NCBI RefSeq assembly: GCF_003985125.1
Contig: NZ_ML133574.1
Span: 62,001 to 126,000 of the forward strand
Reading direction: 5' to 3'
Length of the DNA: 64,000 nt
Source of the DNA: Rhizobium phaseoli
GTDB lineage: Bacteria > Pseudomonadota > Alphaproteobacteria > Rhizobiales > Rhizobiaceae
In this document: positions 17,246 to 25,768 of the stretch, piece by piece
Position numbering within the stretch: the first letter of the stretch is position 1
Layout of the letters: each line of letters opens with the position of its first letter
The notes under the pieces: generated by a model
What the model saw: the letters and a program-made list of their open reading frames with translations, nothing else
Databases searched by the model: none
What the model was told of the DNA's origin: nothing
Translations under genes and position numbers: made by a program

Positions 17246-18499
17246 CTAGCCGGCCCGCGACAGCGTGCCCATGCGCCGCAGCGCCTCGACCTGATCATCG
17301 ACCGTCGGCACGAGTTCGCCGGCAGTGGCGCTGGGCGTGGCCGGCGCCGGGGCCGCCGATTCCGTTTCGCCGAAGGTGACCGTGCAGTTGCGGCCGGCAG
17401 CCTTGGCGGCATAGAGCGCCCGGTCGGCGGCCGAAATCAGCTTGTCGATATTGGCATCGATCGAGGAGGCGAGCGCAATGCCGATGCTGACCGTGACCGG
17501 AACGATCGCTTCGCCGGTGGCGACGGGAAGGCGGCAGAATTCGGTGCGGATCGCTTCGGCGATCGCCTCGGCTTCCATCTGGTCCGCGACGGCGGCAAAG
17601 GCGGCGAATTCCTCGCCGCCCATGCGGCCGAAGATGTTGCCAGGAATATACTGCCGGGCCATGCGCGCAAAGGCGATGAGCACCGCGTCGCCGGCCTGGT
17701 GGCCGAAGCGGTCGTTGACGCGCTTGAAATGGTCGAGGTCGAAAAGGATCACCGCGACCTGCCGCTGTTCGCCATGGGCTCTCTCCTGGCTGGGCTCGAA
17801 ATAGCCGAGCAGGCCGCGGCGGTTGAGCACGCCGGTCAGGGAATCGGTCAGCGTCATTGTACGCAGATGCCGTTCGGAGCGTTCCATGACCAGCCGGCAG
17901 GTGAGCGCGAAGGCGATGGTGAGCAGAAAGGCGCTTGCCAGGGCCGAGACGCCGCCGAGATTGGTCGCATCGATATCGCTTGGCAGCGTCACTGCCATCG
18001 TCAGCGCCGAGCCGAAACACAGGCAGCCCTGCATGACGAACACGCCCATCAGCTTGATGCGAGTGCGCTCACGGCGCATGTCGCCGGCGGCGACCGCCAT
18101 CGCCAATGCGGTGGCGCCGGTCGCCGAAGCGAGATTGTAGAGCACGACGCGGTTTGAATAATCGGTGTTGACCCAGGGCAGGAATACCCCGGCCAGCCAG
18201 ATTGCCGGCGGCAGCAGCGCCCACCATTCGATCTTCTTGCGATCGAGCGCGAGAAAACCCGCCACCCAGGCGCTCTGGCCGAGCAGCGCGATGGCATTGC
18301 CGATCTCGACGGACACCAGGCTGGGGACCTGGCCGCGCAGCGCGATCATCGCAAAACCGATGCCGGTCAGAAGAAAGCCGAGGCCCCAATAGAGGTAGGC
18401 TTCGTTCCTGACGTTGTGGCGCCAGGCGACCAACAACACCAGAGCGAGCGTCATGGCCTCCGAACACCAGATGGCGAGACCTGTAGCGATATTGAACAC
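17246..18499 (-). CDS. Membrane diguanylate cyclase (GGDEF)
   Basis: A 417-residue protein. About six hydrophobic helices fill residues 5-210, a membrane sensor without a named domain. The GGDEF domain spans about 220-385 with LTDSLTGVLNRRGLLGYF at its start, the active-site FGRMGGEEFAAFAAV, and DRALYAAKAAGRNC near its end. GGEEF is a functional variant. No EAL domain. A c-di-GMP producer is expected. It is transcribed away from clpP, the two starts being about 400 bases apart. Confidence 0.92.
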   Translation of the reverse strand: MFNIATGLAIWCSEAMTLALVLLVAWRHNVRNEAYLYWGLGFLLTGIGFAMIALRGQVPSLVSVEIGNAIALLGQSAWVAGFLALDRKKIEWWALLPPAIWLAGVFLPWVNTDYSNRVVLYNLASATGATALAMAVAAGDMRRERTRIKLMGVFVMQGCLCFGSALTMAVTLPSDIDATNLGGVSALASAFLLTIAFALTCRLVMERSERHLRTMTLTDSLTGVLNRRGLLGYFEPSQERAHGEQRQVAVILFDLDHFKRVNDRFGHQAGDAVLIAFARMARQYIPGNIFGRMGGEEFAAFAAVADQMEAEAIAEAIRTEFCRLPVATGEAIVPVTVSIGIALASSIDANIDKLISAADRALYAAKAAGRNCTVTFGETESAAPAPATPSATAGELVPTVDDQVEALRRMGTLSRAG

Positions 18500-18806
18500 G
18501 GCAGCAACCCCTTGCCCGTCGACCTTGTCTGTTGGGCCGCATCCTTGCTGAGGAAGCTCGCCACTTCCTTAATGCTGTTGCATTGCGGCATGAATTCCAG
18601 CCGGTATCTGACGGTAGGCTTTCCGTTGGGTAAACGTATGTGAGCGTTGCCGGATGGAGTAAGCTTTCCTTCATCCTGTCATCGAGAAAAGCCGGGGGAG
18701 ATCCCGCCGGGGGCTCGCGGTCATCAGGCATTTGCGAGAAAGAGGCTGCCCACGCCAAAAGCTCGGCCGCCTTGCTCCGCCTTCTTAACGTTATCCTCAT
18801 GCGTGT

Positions 18807-18836
18807 CTTGAAGAGGAGGGCAGGGACACTCTATGT
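18807..18836 (+). promoter_or_regulatory. Likely RpoH heat-shock promoter of clpP
   Basis: CTTGAA at 18807 and CTATGT at 18831, 18 bases apart and 63 bases before the clpP start. The alphaproteobacterial RpoH pattern is CTTGAA, about 17 bases, then a C-Y-TAT-type -10. Heat-shock control of clpP would be expected. Confidence 0.5.
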
Positions 18837-18898
18837 AGGGATATGGCATTTTCTTTGATTCCCGGCGGCCGCCGGCATGACGTTGACAAAGGACGCAC

Positions 18899-19528
18899 AT
18901 GAGAAACCCAGTTGATACCGCAATGGCCCTCGTGCCGATGGTCGTGGAACAGACCAACCGCGGTGAACGCTCCTACGACATCTATTCCCGCCTGTTGAAG
19001 GAACGCATCATCTTCCTGACCGGCGCCGTCGAGGATCACATGGCGACGCTCGTCTGCGCCCAGCTGCTCTTCCTCGAGGCCGAAAACCCGAAGAAGGAAA
19101 TCGCCCTCTACATCAATTCGCCCGGTGGCGTCGTCACCGCCGGCATGGCGATTTACGATACGATGCAGTTCATCAAGCCGGCCGTTTCGACGCTCTGCAT
19201 CGGCCAGGCCGCGTCCATGGGATCGCTGCTGCTGGCCGCCGGCCACAAGGACATGCGCTTCGCCACGCCGAATTCCCGCATCATGGTGCACCAGCCCTCG
19301 GGCGGCTTCCAGGGCCAGGCCTCGGACATCGAGCGCCACGCCCGCGACATCCTCAAGATGAAGCGCCGCCTGAACGAGGTTTATGTCAAGCACACCGGCC
19401 GCACCTATGAGGAAGTTGAAAAGACCCTCGATCGTGACCATTTCATGGATGCGGACGAGGCCCAGGGCTGGGGCGTGATCGACAAGGTTCTGACGTCGCG
19501 CCTCGAGATGGAAGGCGAGCAGGCCTAG
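18899..19528 (+). CDS. clpP: ATP-dependent Clp protease proteolytic subunit
   Basis: A 209-residue serine peptidase that forms the double-heptamer chamber fed by ClpX or ClpA. Catalytic triad: Ser106 in [10 protein letters not shown], His131 in IMVHQPSGG, and Asp180 in LDRDHFM. It has the [19 protein letters not shown] substrate strand. An N-terminal extension of about 20 residues, probably a propeptide, precedes the mature core. AAAGGA precedes the ATG. Its partner clpX starts 300 bases downstream, in the usual order. Confidence 0.97.
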   Translation: MRNPVDTAMALVPMVVEQTNRGERSYDIYSRLLKERIIFLTGAVEDHMATLVCAQLLFLEAENPKKEIALYINSPGGVVTAGMAIYDTMQFIKPAVSTLCIGQAASMGSLLLAAGHKDMRFATPNSRIMVHQPSGGFQGQASDIERHARDILKMKRRLNEVYVKHTGRTYEEVEKTLDRDHFMDADEAQGWGVIDKVLTSRLEMEGEQA

Positions 19529-19626
19529 TAATTAATTGGGATGGTGTTTTTGCCGCCACAGTTCTATCTCATTTGTGATCGAACAAGGCTTTCATCTGGC
19601 GGCGAAGACGCTAATAGTAACTTTAA

Positions 19627-19654
19627 TGCTATGTTGAATTTTTATGACATAGCA
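19627..19654. promoter_or_regulatory. Perfect 8-base inverted repeat between clpP and clpX
   Basis: TGCTATGT and ACATAGCA around 12 AT-rich bases, 175 bases before clpX. There is no T run after it, so an operator or RNA hairpin is as likely as a terminator. Confidence 0.4.
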
Positions 19655-19828
19655 TTTGGCATTCGAAGGGGATTCGTTGCCGCCGGAACCTGAACATGGT
19701 TGATTGGGACCGGTTCGTAGCCCCTGAAGCCCTTCTCGGCAAAGGCTCCGGAAACGGAGTGCCGCCAGGAGCTGATAGAGTGGACCGCGATTTCGCCTTG
19801 AAATGCGGCGTGCTGGAAGGAAAATGAT

Positions 19829-21106
19829 ATGAGCAAGGTCAGCGGCAGCAACGGCGGCGACAGCAAGAATACCCTCTATTGTTCGTTCTGCGGAAAGAGC
19901 CAGCACGAAGTCCGGAAACTGATTGCCGGACCGACCGTCTTCATCTGCGATGAATGCGTCGAATTGTGCATGGACATCATCCGCGAGGAAAACAAGTCCT
20001 CGATGGTCAAGTCCCGCGACGGCGTTCCGACGCCCCAGGACATCATCAAGGTCCTCGACGAATATGTCATCGGCCAGCGCCAGGCGAAGAAGATCCTGTC
20101 GGTCGCCGTTCACAACCATTACAAGCGCCTGGCGCACGCCTCCAAGAACGGCGAAGTCGAGCTGGCGAAGTCGAACATCATGCTTGTTGGCCCGACCGGC
20201 TGCGGCAAGACCTATCTTGCCCAGACGCTTGCCCGCATTATCGACGTTCCCTTCACCATGGCCGATGCGACGACGCTGACCGAAGCCGGCTATGTCGGTG
20301 AGGACGTCGAAAACATCATCCTCAAGCTCTTGCAGGCGGCTGACTACAATGTCGAGCGCGCCCAGCGCGGCATCGTCTACATCGACGAAGTCGACAAGAT
20401 TTCGCGCAAGTCCGACAATCCGTCGATCACCCGCGACGTCTCGGGCGAGGGCGTGCAGCAGGCGCTTCTGAAGATCATGGAAGGCACGGTCGCTTCCGTC
20501 CCGCCGCAGGGCGGCCGCAAGCACCCGCAGCAGGAATTCCTGCAGGTCGATACGACGAACATCCTGTTCATCTGCGGCGGCGCTTTCGCCGGCCTCGACA
20601 AGATCATCTCCGCCCGCGGCGAGAAGACCTCGATCGGCTTCGGTGCGACCGTCAAGGCCCAGGACGACCGCCGCGTCGGCGAAGTCCTGCGCGAACTGGA
20701 GCCGGAAGATCTGGTCAAGTTCGGCCTCATCCCGGAATTCATCGGCCGTCTGCCGGTTCTGGCGACGCTCGAGGATCTCGACGAGGATGCGCTGATCCAG
20801 ATCCTGTCCGAGCCGAAGAACGCGCTGATCAAGCAGTACCAGCGCCTGTTCGAGATGGAAGACGTCGAACTGACCTTCCACGAGGACGCGCTGCGCGAAA
20901 TCGCCCGCAAGGCGATCGTGCGCAAGACCGGCGCTCGCGGTCTTCGCTCGATCATGGAGAAGATCCTGCTCGACACGATGTTCGAACTGCCGACGCTGGA
21001 AGGCGTGCGCGAGGTCGTCATCTCCGAGGAAGTGGTGCGCGGTTCGGCCCGTCCGCTTTACATCTATGCCGATCGCCAGGAAGAAAAGGCCAACGCGTCG
21101 GCGTGA
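19829..21106 (+). CDS. clpX: ATP-dependent Clp protease ATPase subunit
   Basis: A 425-residue AAA+ unfoldase of ClpXP. The N-terminal C4 zinc finger is [12 protein letters not shown] with CDECVELC. Walker A is [11 protein letters not shown], Walker [14 protein letters not shown], and sensor 2 lies in [14 protein letters not shown]. The ClpP-binding IGF loop is TSIGFGATV. Length is standard. ClpXP substrates in alphaproteobacteria include cell-cycle regulators. It has its own leader, with a hairpin at 19627, and ends at a terminator at 21132. Confidence 0.97.
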
Positions 21107-21131
21107 CCTTGGACTTTCGCACGATTCTTTT

Positions 21132-21160
21132 GGGGGCTTGCCATTGGCAGGCCCCTTTCT
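21132..21160 (+). terminator. Intrinsic terminator of clpX
   Basis: GGGGCTTGCC / GGCAGGCCCC with a 3-base loop and one G-T pair, then TTTCT, 26 bases after the clpX stop. Confidence 0.75.
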
Positions 21161-21396
21161 ATTTGAAAAACCATGCGAGGGGCTGTTAGTATTTGCGGTG
21201 GGGACCGGATATGCCTTTGCCGATGTTGTGCAAGGGTGATGCTTGGCAATGATGCGATGATCTCGTAAGCCTGTTGCTGGCGTTGTATTTTAGCCTGGTC
21301 GGAAGTGGTAAGCGCCGGTCCAGCCACGGGCTTCATAGTGTTGGCGTTCCGTTGTAATAAAGCTGTCACATCCGGGGAACGCGGGCGTTAGCGTGG

Positions 21397-21427
21397 CTTG
21401 AAAAGCGTAGTCAGAACCTCCACTTGT
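21397..21427 (+). promoter_or_regulatory. Possible RpoH promoter of lon
   Basis: CTTGAA at 21397 matches the -35. The -10 (CACTTGT at 21421) is a weak match. It sits about 78 bases before the lon start. Heat-shock control of lon is expected, but this site is only a candidate. Confidence 0.3.
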
Positions 21428-21504
21428 AGAGCCAAGTGAGAGCCGGCCGGTCCCAAGCGGCCGTGCAGAGAGCCCGGTAACGGGACGATGGAAAGGACAA
21501 AAAA

Positions 21505-23922
21505 ATGACGAAGAAAACGTCTGTAGCGAGCAGCACTGCCTACCCTGTTTTACCTTTGCGCGACATCGTGGTGTTCCCGCATATGATCGTGCCGCTGTTC
21601 GTCGGACGGGAAAAATCGATCCGTGCGCTCGAAGAGGTCATGGGCTCGGACAAACAGATCATGCTGGTGACGCAGATCAACGCCAGCGACGATGATCCGG
21701 ACCCTTCGGCGATTCACAATGTCGGCACGGTGGCCAATGTGCTGCAGCTCCTGAAGCTGCCCGACGGCACCGTCAAGGTTCTCGTCGAAGGGCGCGCGCG
21801 CGCCGAGATCGACACCTATACCAGCCGCGAGGATTTCTACGAGGCGCTCGGCCATGTGCTCGAGGAGCCCCACGACGATCCGGTCGAGCTGGAAGCCTTG
21901 TCGCGCTCGGTCGTTTCCGAATTCGAGAGCTATGTGAAGCTCAACAAGAAGATTTCCCCCGAAGTGGTCGGCGCCGCCAGCCAGATCGACGACTATTCCA
22001 AGCTCGCCGATACGGTCGCATCGCACCTGTCGATCAAGATCACCGAGAAGCAGGAGATGCTGGAAACCACCAGCGTCAAACAGCGTCTCGAAAAGGCTCT
22101 CGGCTTCATGGAAGGTGAGATCTCGGTCCTGCAGGTCGAAAAGCGCATCCGCTCGCGCGTCAAGCGCCAGATGGAAAAGACCCAGCGCGAATACTACCTC
22201 AATGAGCAGATGAAGGCGATCCAGAAGGAGCTCGGCGACGGCGAGGAAGGCCGCGACGAGATGAGCGAACTGGAAGAGCGCATCGCCAAGACCAAGCTGT
22301 CCAAGGAGGCCCGTGAAAAGGCCGATGCGGAGCTGAAGAAGCTGCGTCAGATGAGCCCGATGTCGGCGGAAGCCACCGTCGTGCGCAACTATCTGGACTG
22401 GCTGCTCGGCATTCCGTGGGGCAAGAAGTCGAAGATCAAGGCCGATCTCAACAATGCCGAAAAGATCCTCGAAGCCGATCACTTCGGTCTCGACAAGGTC
22501 AAGGAGCGCATCGTCGAATATCTGGCCGTGCAGGCCCGCGCCACCAAGATCAAGGGGCCGATCCTCTGCCTCGTCGGCCCTCCTGGTGTCGGCAAGACCT
22601 CGCTCGCCCAGTCGATCGCCAAGGCAACCGGCCGTGAGTATGTCCGCATGGCGCTCGGCGGCGTTCGCGACGAAGCCGAAATCCGCGGTCACCGCCGCAC
22701 CTATATCGGATCGATGCCCGGCAAGGTCATCCAGTCGATGAAGAAGGCCAAGAAGTCCAACCCGCTCTTCCTGCTCGACGAGATCGACAAGCTCGGCCAG
22801 GACTATCGCGGTGATCCGTCTTCGGCCTTGCTCGAGGTGCTCGATCCGGCGCAGAACTCGACCTTCATGGACCACTACCTGGAAGTCGAATACGACCTGT
22901 CGGACGTGATGTTCATCACGACGGCGAACACGTTGAACATTCCGGCGCCGCTCATGGACCGCATGGAAATCATCCGTATCGCCGGCTACACCGAGGATGA
23001 AAAGCGCGAGATCGCCAAGCGGCACCTGCTGCCGAAGGCCATCAAGGAACATGCGTTGCAGCCGGAGGAATTCTCGGTCAGCGACGACGCCCTGATGGCG
23101 ATCAGCCAGCAGTATACCCGTGAAGCCGGTGTCCGCAGCTTCGAACGGGAATTGATGAAGCTCGCCCGCAAGGCGGTGACCGAGATCATCAAGGGCAAGA
23201 CGAAGTCCGTTCACGTTACGGCCGCCAACATCGCCGATTACCTGGGTGTCCCGCGCTTCCGCCACGGCGAAGCCGAGGGCGAGGATCAGGTCGGCGTCGT
23301 CACCGGCCTGGCCTGGACGGAAGTCGGCGGCGAACTGCTGACCATCGAAGGCGGGATGATGCCGGGCAAGGGCCGCATGACGGTCACCGGCAATCTGAAG
23401 GACGTCATGAAGGAATCGATCTCGGCAGCGGCCTCCTATGTCCGCTCGCGCGCCGTCGATTTCGGTATCGAGCCGCCGATGTTCGAAAAGAACGACATCC
23501 ACGTGCACGTGCCGGAAGGCGCGACGCCGAAGGATGGCCCCTCGGCCGGTGTCGCCATGGCGACCGCGATCGTTTCGATCATGACCGGCATTCCGGTCAA
23601 CAAACACGTGGCCATGACCGGTGAAATCACCCTTCGCGGCCGTGTGTTGCCGATCGGCGGTCTCAAGGAAAAGCTGCTCGCAGCGCTTCGCGGCGGCATC
23701 AAGAAGGTGCTGATTCCGGAGGAAAACGCCAAGGACCTGGCGGAGATTCCTGACAACGTGAAGAACAGCATGGAGATCATTCCGGTCTCCCGCATGGGCG
23801 AGGTGATCAAGCATGCGCTGATCCGCCGGCCCGAGCCGATCGAGTGGGACGGCACGGTGGAAACGCCTGTGATCACATCGGTCGAAGGCCTTGATGACAC
23901 GGGCGCAACCATAGCGCATTGA
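21505..23922 (+). CDS. lon: Lon protease
   Basis: An 805-residue ATP-dependent LonA protease. Residues about 12-210 are the substrate-binding N-domain ([20 protein letters not shown]), followed by a coiled-coil region rich in [19 protein letters not shown]-like helices. The AAA+ domain has Walker [12 protein letters not shown] and [15 protein letters not shown]. The C-terminal protease has Ser680 in [13 protein letters not shown] and Lys723 in [16 protein letters not shown] as catalytic dyad. All key residues are present. It has its own leader and terminator. Confidence 0.97.
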   Translation: MTKKTSVASSTAYPVLPLRDIVVFPHMIVPLFVGREKSIRALEEVMGSDKQIMLVTQINASDDDPDPSAIHNVGTVANVLQLLKLPDGTVKVLVEGRARAEIDTYTSREDFYEALGHVLEEPHDDPVELEALSRSVVSEFESYVKLNKKISPEVVGAASQIDDYSKLADTVASHLSIKITEKQEMLETTSVKQRLEKALGFMEGEISVLQVEKRIRSRVKRQMEKTQREYYLNEQMKAIQKELGDGEEGRDEMSELEERIAKTKLSKEAREKADAELKKLRQMSPMSAEATVVRNYLDWLLGIPWGKKSKIKADLNNAEKILEADHFGLDKVKERIVEYLAVQARATKIKGPILCLVGPPGVGKTSLAQSIAKATGREYVRMALGGVRDEAEIRGHRRTYIGSMPGKVIQSMKKAKKSNPLFLLDEIDKLGQDYRGDPSSALLEVLDPAQNSTFMDHYLEVEYDLSDVMFITTANTLNIPAPLMDRMEIIRIAGYTEDEKREIAKRHLLPKAIKEHALQPEEFSVSDDALMAISQQYTREAGVRSFERELMKLARKAVTEIIKGKTKSVHVTAANIADYLGVPRFRHGEAEGEDQVGVVTGLAWTEVGGELLTIEGGMMPGKGRMTVTGNLKDVMKESISAAASYVRSRAVDFGIEPPMFEKNDIHVHVPEGATPKDGPSAGVAMATAIVSIMTGIPVNKHVAMTGEITLRGRVLPIGGLKEKLLAALRGGIKKVLIPEENAKDLAEIPDNVKNSMEIIPVSRMGEVIKHALIRRPEPIEWDGTVETPVITSVEGLDDTGATIAH

Positions 23923-23968
23923 GTGGCGCTTGCCACATTTATGCCCATTTGGCGCAAAAGACGCGAAA

Positions 23969-23995
23969 AGGCTGGCGGAAACGCCAGCCTTTTTT
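23969..23995 (+). terminator. Intrinsic terminator of lon
   Basis: Nine-base stem AGGCTGGCG / CGCCAGCCT with a GAAA loop, followed directly by five or more T. Confidence 0.9.
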
Positions 23996-24128
23996 GTGAA
24001 AACGTCATGGAGACGCTTGCTTTTCCTTGATTTGCAGGGCTTTTGGGTTCCCGGCGGGCCTGATGAAACCTATTCTGCGCCTAGCTTACATTTGAGTCGT
24101 TTCATACCATTTAGAAAGGGGTGGAAAC

Positions 24129-24404
24129 ATGAACAAGAATGAACTCGTGTCCGCAGTGGCCGAAAAGGCAGGACTGACGAAGTCTGACGCGGCTTCCGCT
24201 GTCGACGCGGTTTTCGACGTTGTCCAGGCTGAACTCAAGAACAAGGGCGACATCCGCCTCGCAGGGTTCGGCAGCTTCACCGTTTCTCATCGTGCCGCAT
24301 CGAAGGGCCGCAACCCGTCCACCGGCGCTGAAGTCGACATTCCGGCTCGCAACGTGCCGAAGTTCACGCCCGGCAAGGGCCTGAAGGACGCCGTCAACGG
24401 CTGA
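24129..24404 (+). CDS. hupB: HU-family DNA-binding protein
   Basis: A 91-residue nucleoid protein that binds and bends DNA as a dimer. MNKNELVSAVAEKAGLTKSD is the usual N-terminal helix pair. The signature GFGSFTVSHRAASKGRNPST covers the beta arm, and the arm Pro is in RNPSTG. The C-terminus PKFTPGKGLKDAVNG is typical. A GGGGTGG tract precedes the start. Placement behind lon is common in proteobacteria. Confidence 0.96.
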   Translation: MNKNELVSAVAEKAGLTKSDAASAVDAVFDVVQAELKNKGDIRLAGFGSFTVSHRAASKGRNPSTGAEVDIPARNVPKFTPGKGLKDAVNG

Positions 24405-24457
24405 TTTGAGATTATCCGCCAGCCGTAAACGAGACCGGCTGTGCAGGGTTTTTGAGA

Positions 24458-24490
24458 GGGGTTCGGCTTTGCCGGGCCCCTTTTCTTTTC
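24458..24490 (+). terminator. Intrinsic terminator of the HU gene
   Basis: Stem GGGGTTCGGC / GCCGGGCCCC (with two G-T pairs) around TTT, followed by TTTTCTTTTC. Confidence 0.8.
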
Positions 24491-24530
24491 GCCGCTTGCC
24501 GCATGCCAAACTTTGTTTTACGAACAGAGC

Positions 24531-24679
24531 CGTTCTCAGGGCGGGGTGAAACTCCCCACCGGCGGTAAGGGTCCCGACCCAAGCCCGCGAGCGCCTTCCC
24601 AAGTCTTGGCTAGGGAGGGGTCAGCAGATCCGGTGTGACTCCGGAGCCGACGGTATAGTCCGGATGAAAGAGAATGAGC
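24531..24679 (+). ncRNA. FMN riboswitch (RFN element)
   Basis: All conserved blocks are visible in order: CGTTCTCAGGGCGGGGTGAA, CTCCCCACCGGCGGTAA, GCCCGCGAGCGCC, GGTCAGCAGATCCGGTG, CTCCGGAGCCGACGGTATAG, and the closing GAATGAGC that pairs with GTTCTC. It lies about 90 bases before the RibN-type gene. FMN binding is expected to turn the transporter gene off. Confidence 0.96.
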
Positions 24680-24770
24680 ATGGCCGCGTGCGGGCAGGGG
24701 ACTGCCAGCCTCAGCGTGTCGTCGCCTCATGCGTCCTGATTTATGTTGGTCCCTATTCTGGATAAAAGAC

Positions 24771-25670
24771 ATGAATCAGAATTCCCTTGCAGTCTCCCAA
24801 TCCCGCGCCCTTGCCGGCGCAACCTTCATGGTGCTTGGAGGCGTGGCCTTTTCGCTCCTCAACGTCGTCACCCAGTGGCTGACGATGAAGCTCGCCTTTC
24901 CCCCGGCCTCGGCAGCCTTCTGGCAATAGGCCTTCGCCTTCCTTTTCTCCTTGCCCTTCCTGCGCAAGGCCGGCCTCTCATCGATGCGCACCAACTATCC
25001 CTGGCGGCATGTCGTGCGCGTGGTTTTTGCCGCGCTCGGCGTCGAGGCATGGGTTTCTGGCCTTGCCGCGGTGCCGATCTGGCAGGCGATTGCGCTGGTC
25101 ATGACCTCGCCCTTCTTCATCATCCTCGGCGCCCGCCTGTTCCTCGGCGAACGTGTCGGCGCCGCCCGCTGGGCGGCAACCGCTGTCGGCTTTGCCGGGG
25201 CGATGATCATCCTGCAGCCGTGGTCCGACAGCTTCACCTGGGCAGCATTGCTGCCGGTGCTTTCGGCTCTACTCTGGGGCGCCTCTTCACTGATCACCAA
25301 GAGCCTGACCGGCATTGAGAAGCCGGAGACGATCACCGTCTGGCTGCTGGTGCTGCTGACGCCGATCAACGGCGGGCTGGCGCTTGTGGCGGGTTTTGCC
25401 GTGCCGATGGGCGCGACACTTGCTCTCTTCCTTCTGGCAGGCCTCCTGACGGTTGTGGCGCAATATCTGCTGACCCTTGCCTATGCCAGCGCCGACGCTG
25501 CCTATGTGCAGCCGTTCGACGATCTGAAGCTGCCGCTCAACGTACTCGCCGGCTGGCTGTTCTTCGACTATGCGCCGGCGGGTTACCTCTGGCTGGGTGC
25601 GGCGCTCATCCTTTCCGCTTCGCTCTTCATCATGCGCAACGAGATACGCAAGGAGCGGAAACTCGCCTGA
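24771..25670 (+). pseudogene. ribN: ribN riboflavin transporter gene interrupted by an amber codon
   Basis: A DMT/EamA-type carrier behind an FMN riboswitch, matching the rhizobial riboflavin importer RibN. From the ATG at 24771 the frame reads MNQNSLAVSQSRALAGATFM and on to PPASAAFWQ, then meets TAG at 24927-24929 (codon 53). It continues in the same frame with AFAFLFSLPFLRKAGLSS to a normal end at 25670. The full length would be 299 residues. At that place a Tyr (TAT or TAC) would fit the family, so a single base change explains the stop. Downstream coding quality is intact. A TTG at 24951 could restart translation but would lose the first one to two helices. Confidence 0.85.
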
Positions 25671-25695
25671 AATTGTCAGGTACAAAATGCCGCTT

Positions 25696-25713
25696 CTGTC
25701 ATGCCTCTGTCAT
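25696..25713 (+). promoter_or_regulatory. PHO box (PhoB site)
   Basis: CTGTCATGCCTCTGTCAT: two perfect CTGTCAT repeats on an 11-base period, the rhizobial PhoB consensus, 56 bases before the start of the phytase-like gene. Confidence 0.82.
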
Positions 25714-25768
25714 GCCGGTCCCTCAGAAAATCCATTGTTTCGAATGTTCGACACACTTGGGGGATGTC

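Noticed and set aside
21550-23919. 789-codon reverse frame over lon
   Set aside because: Antisense shadow produced by high-GC codon bias; His/Arg/Leu-rich without domains.
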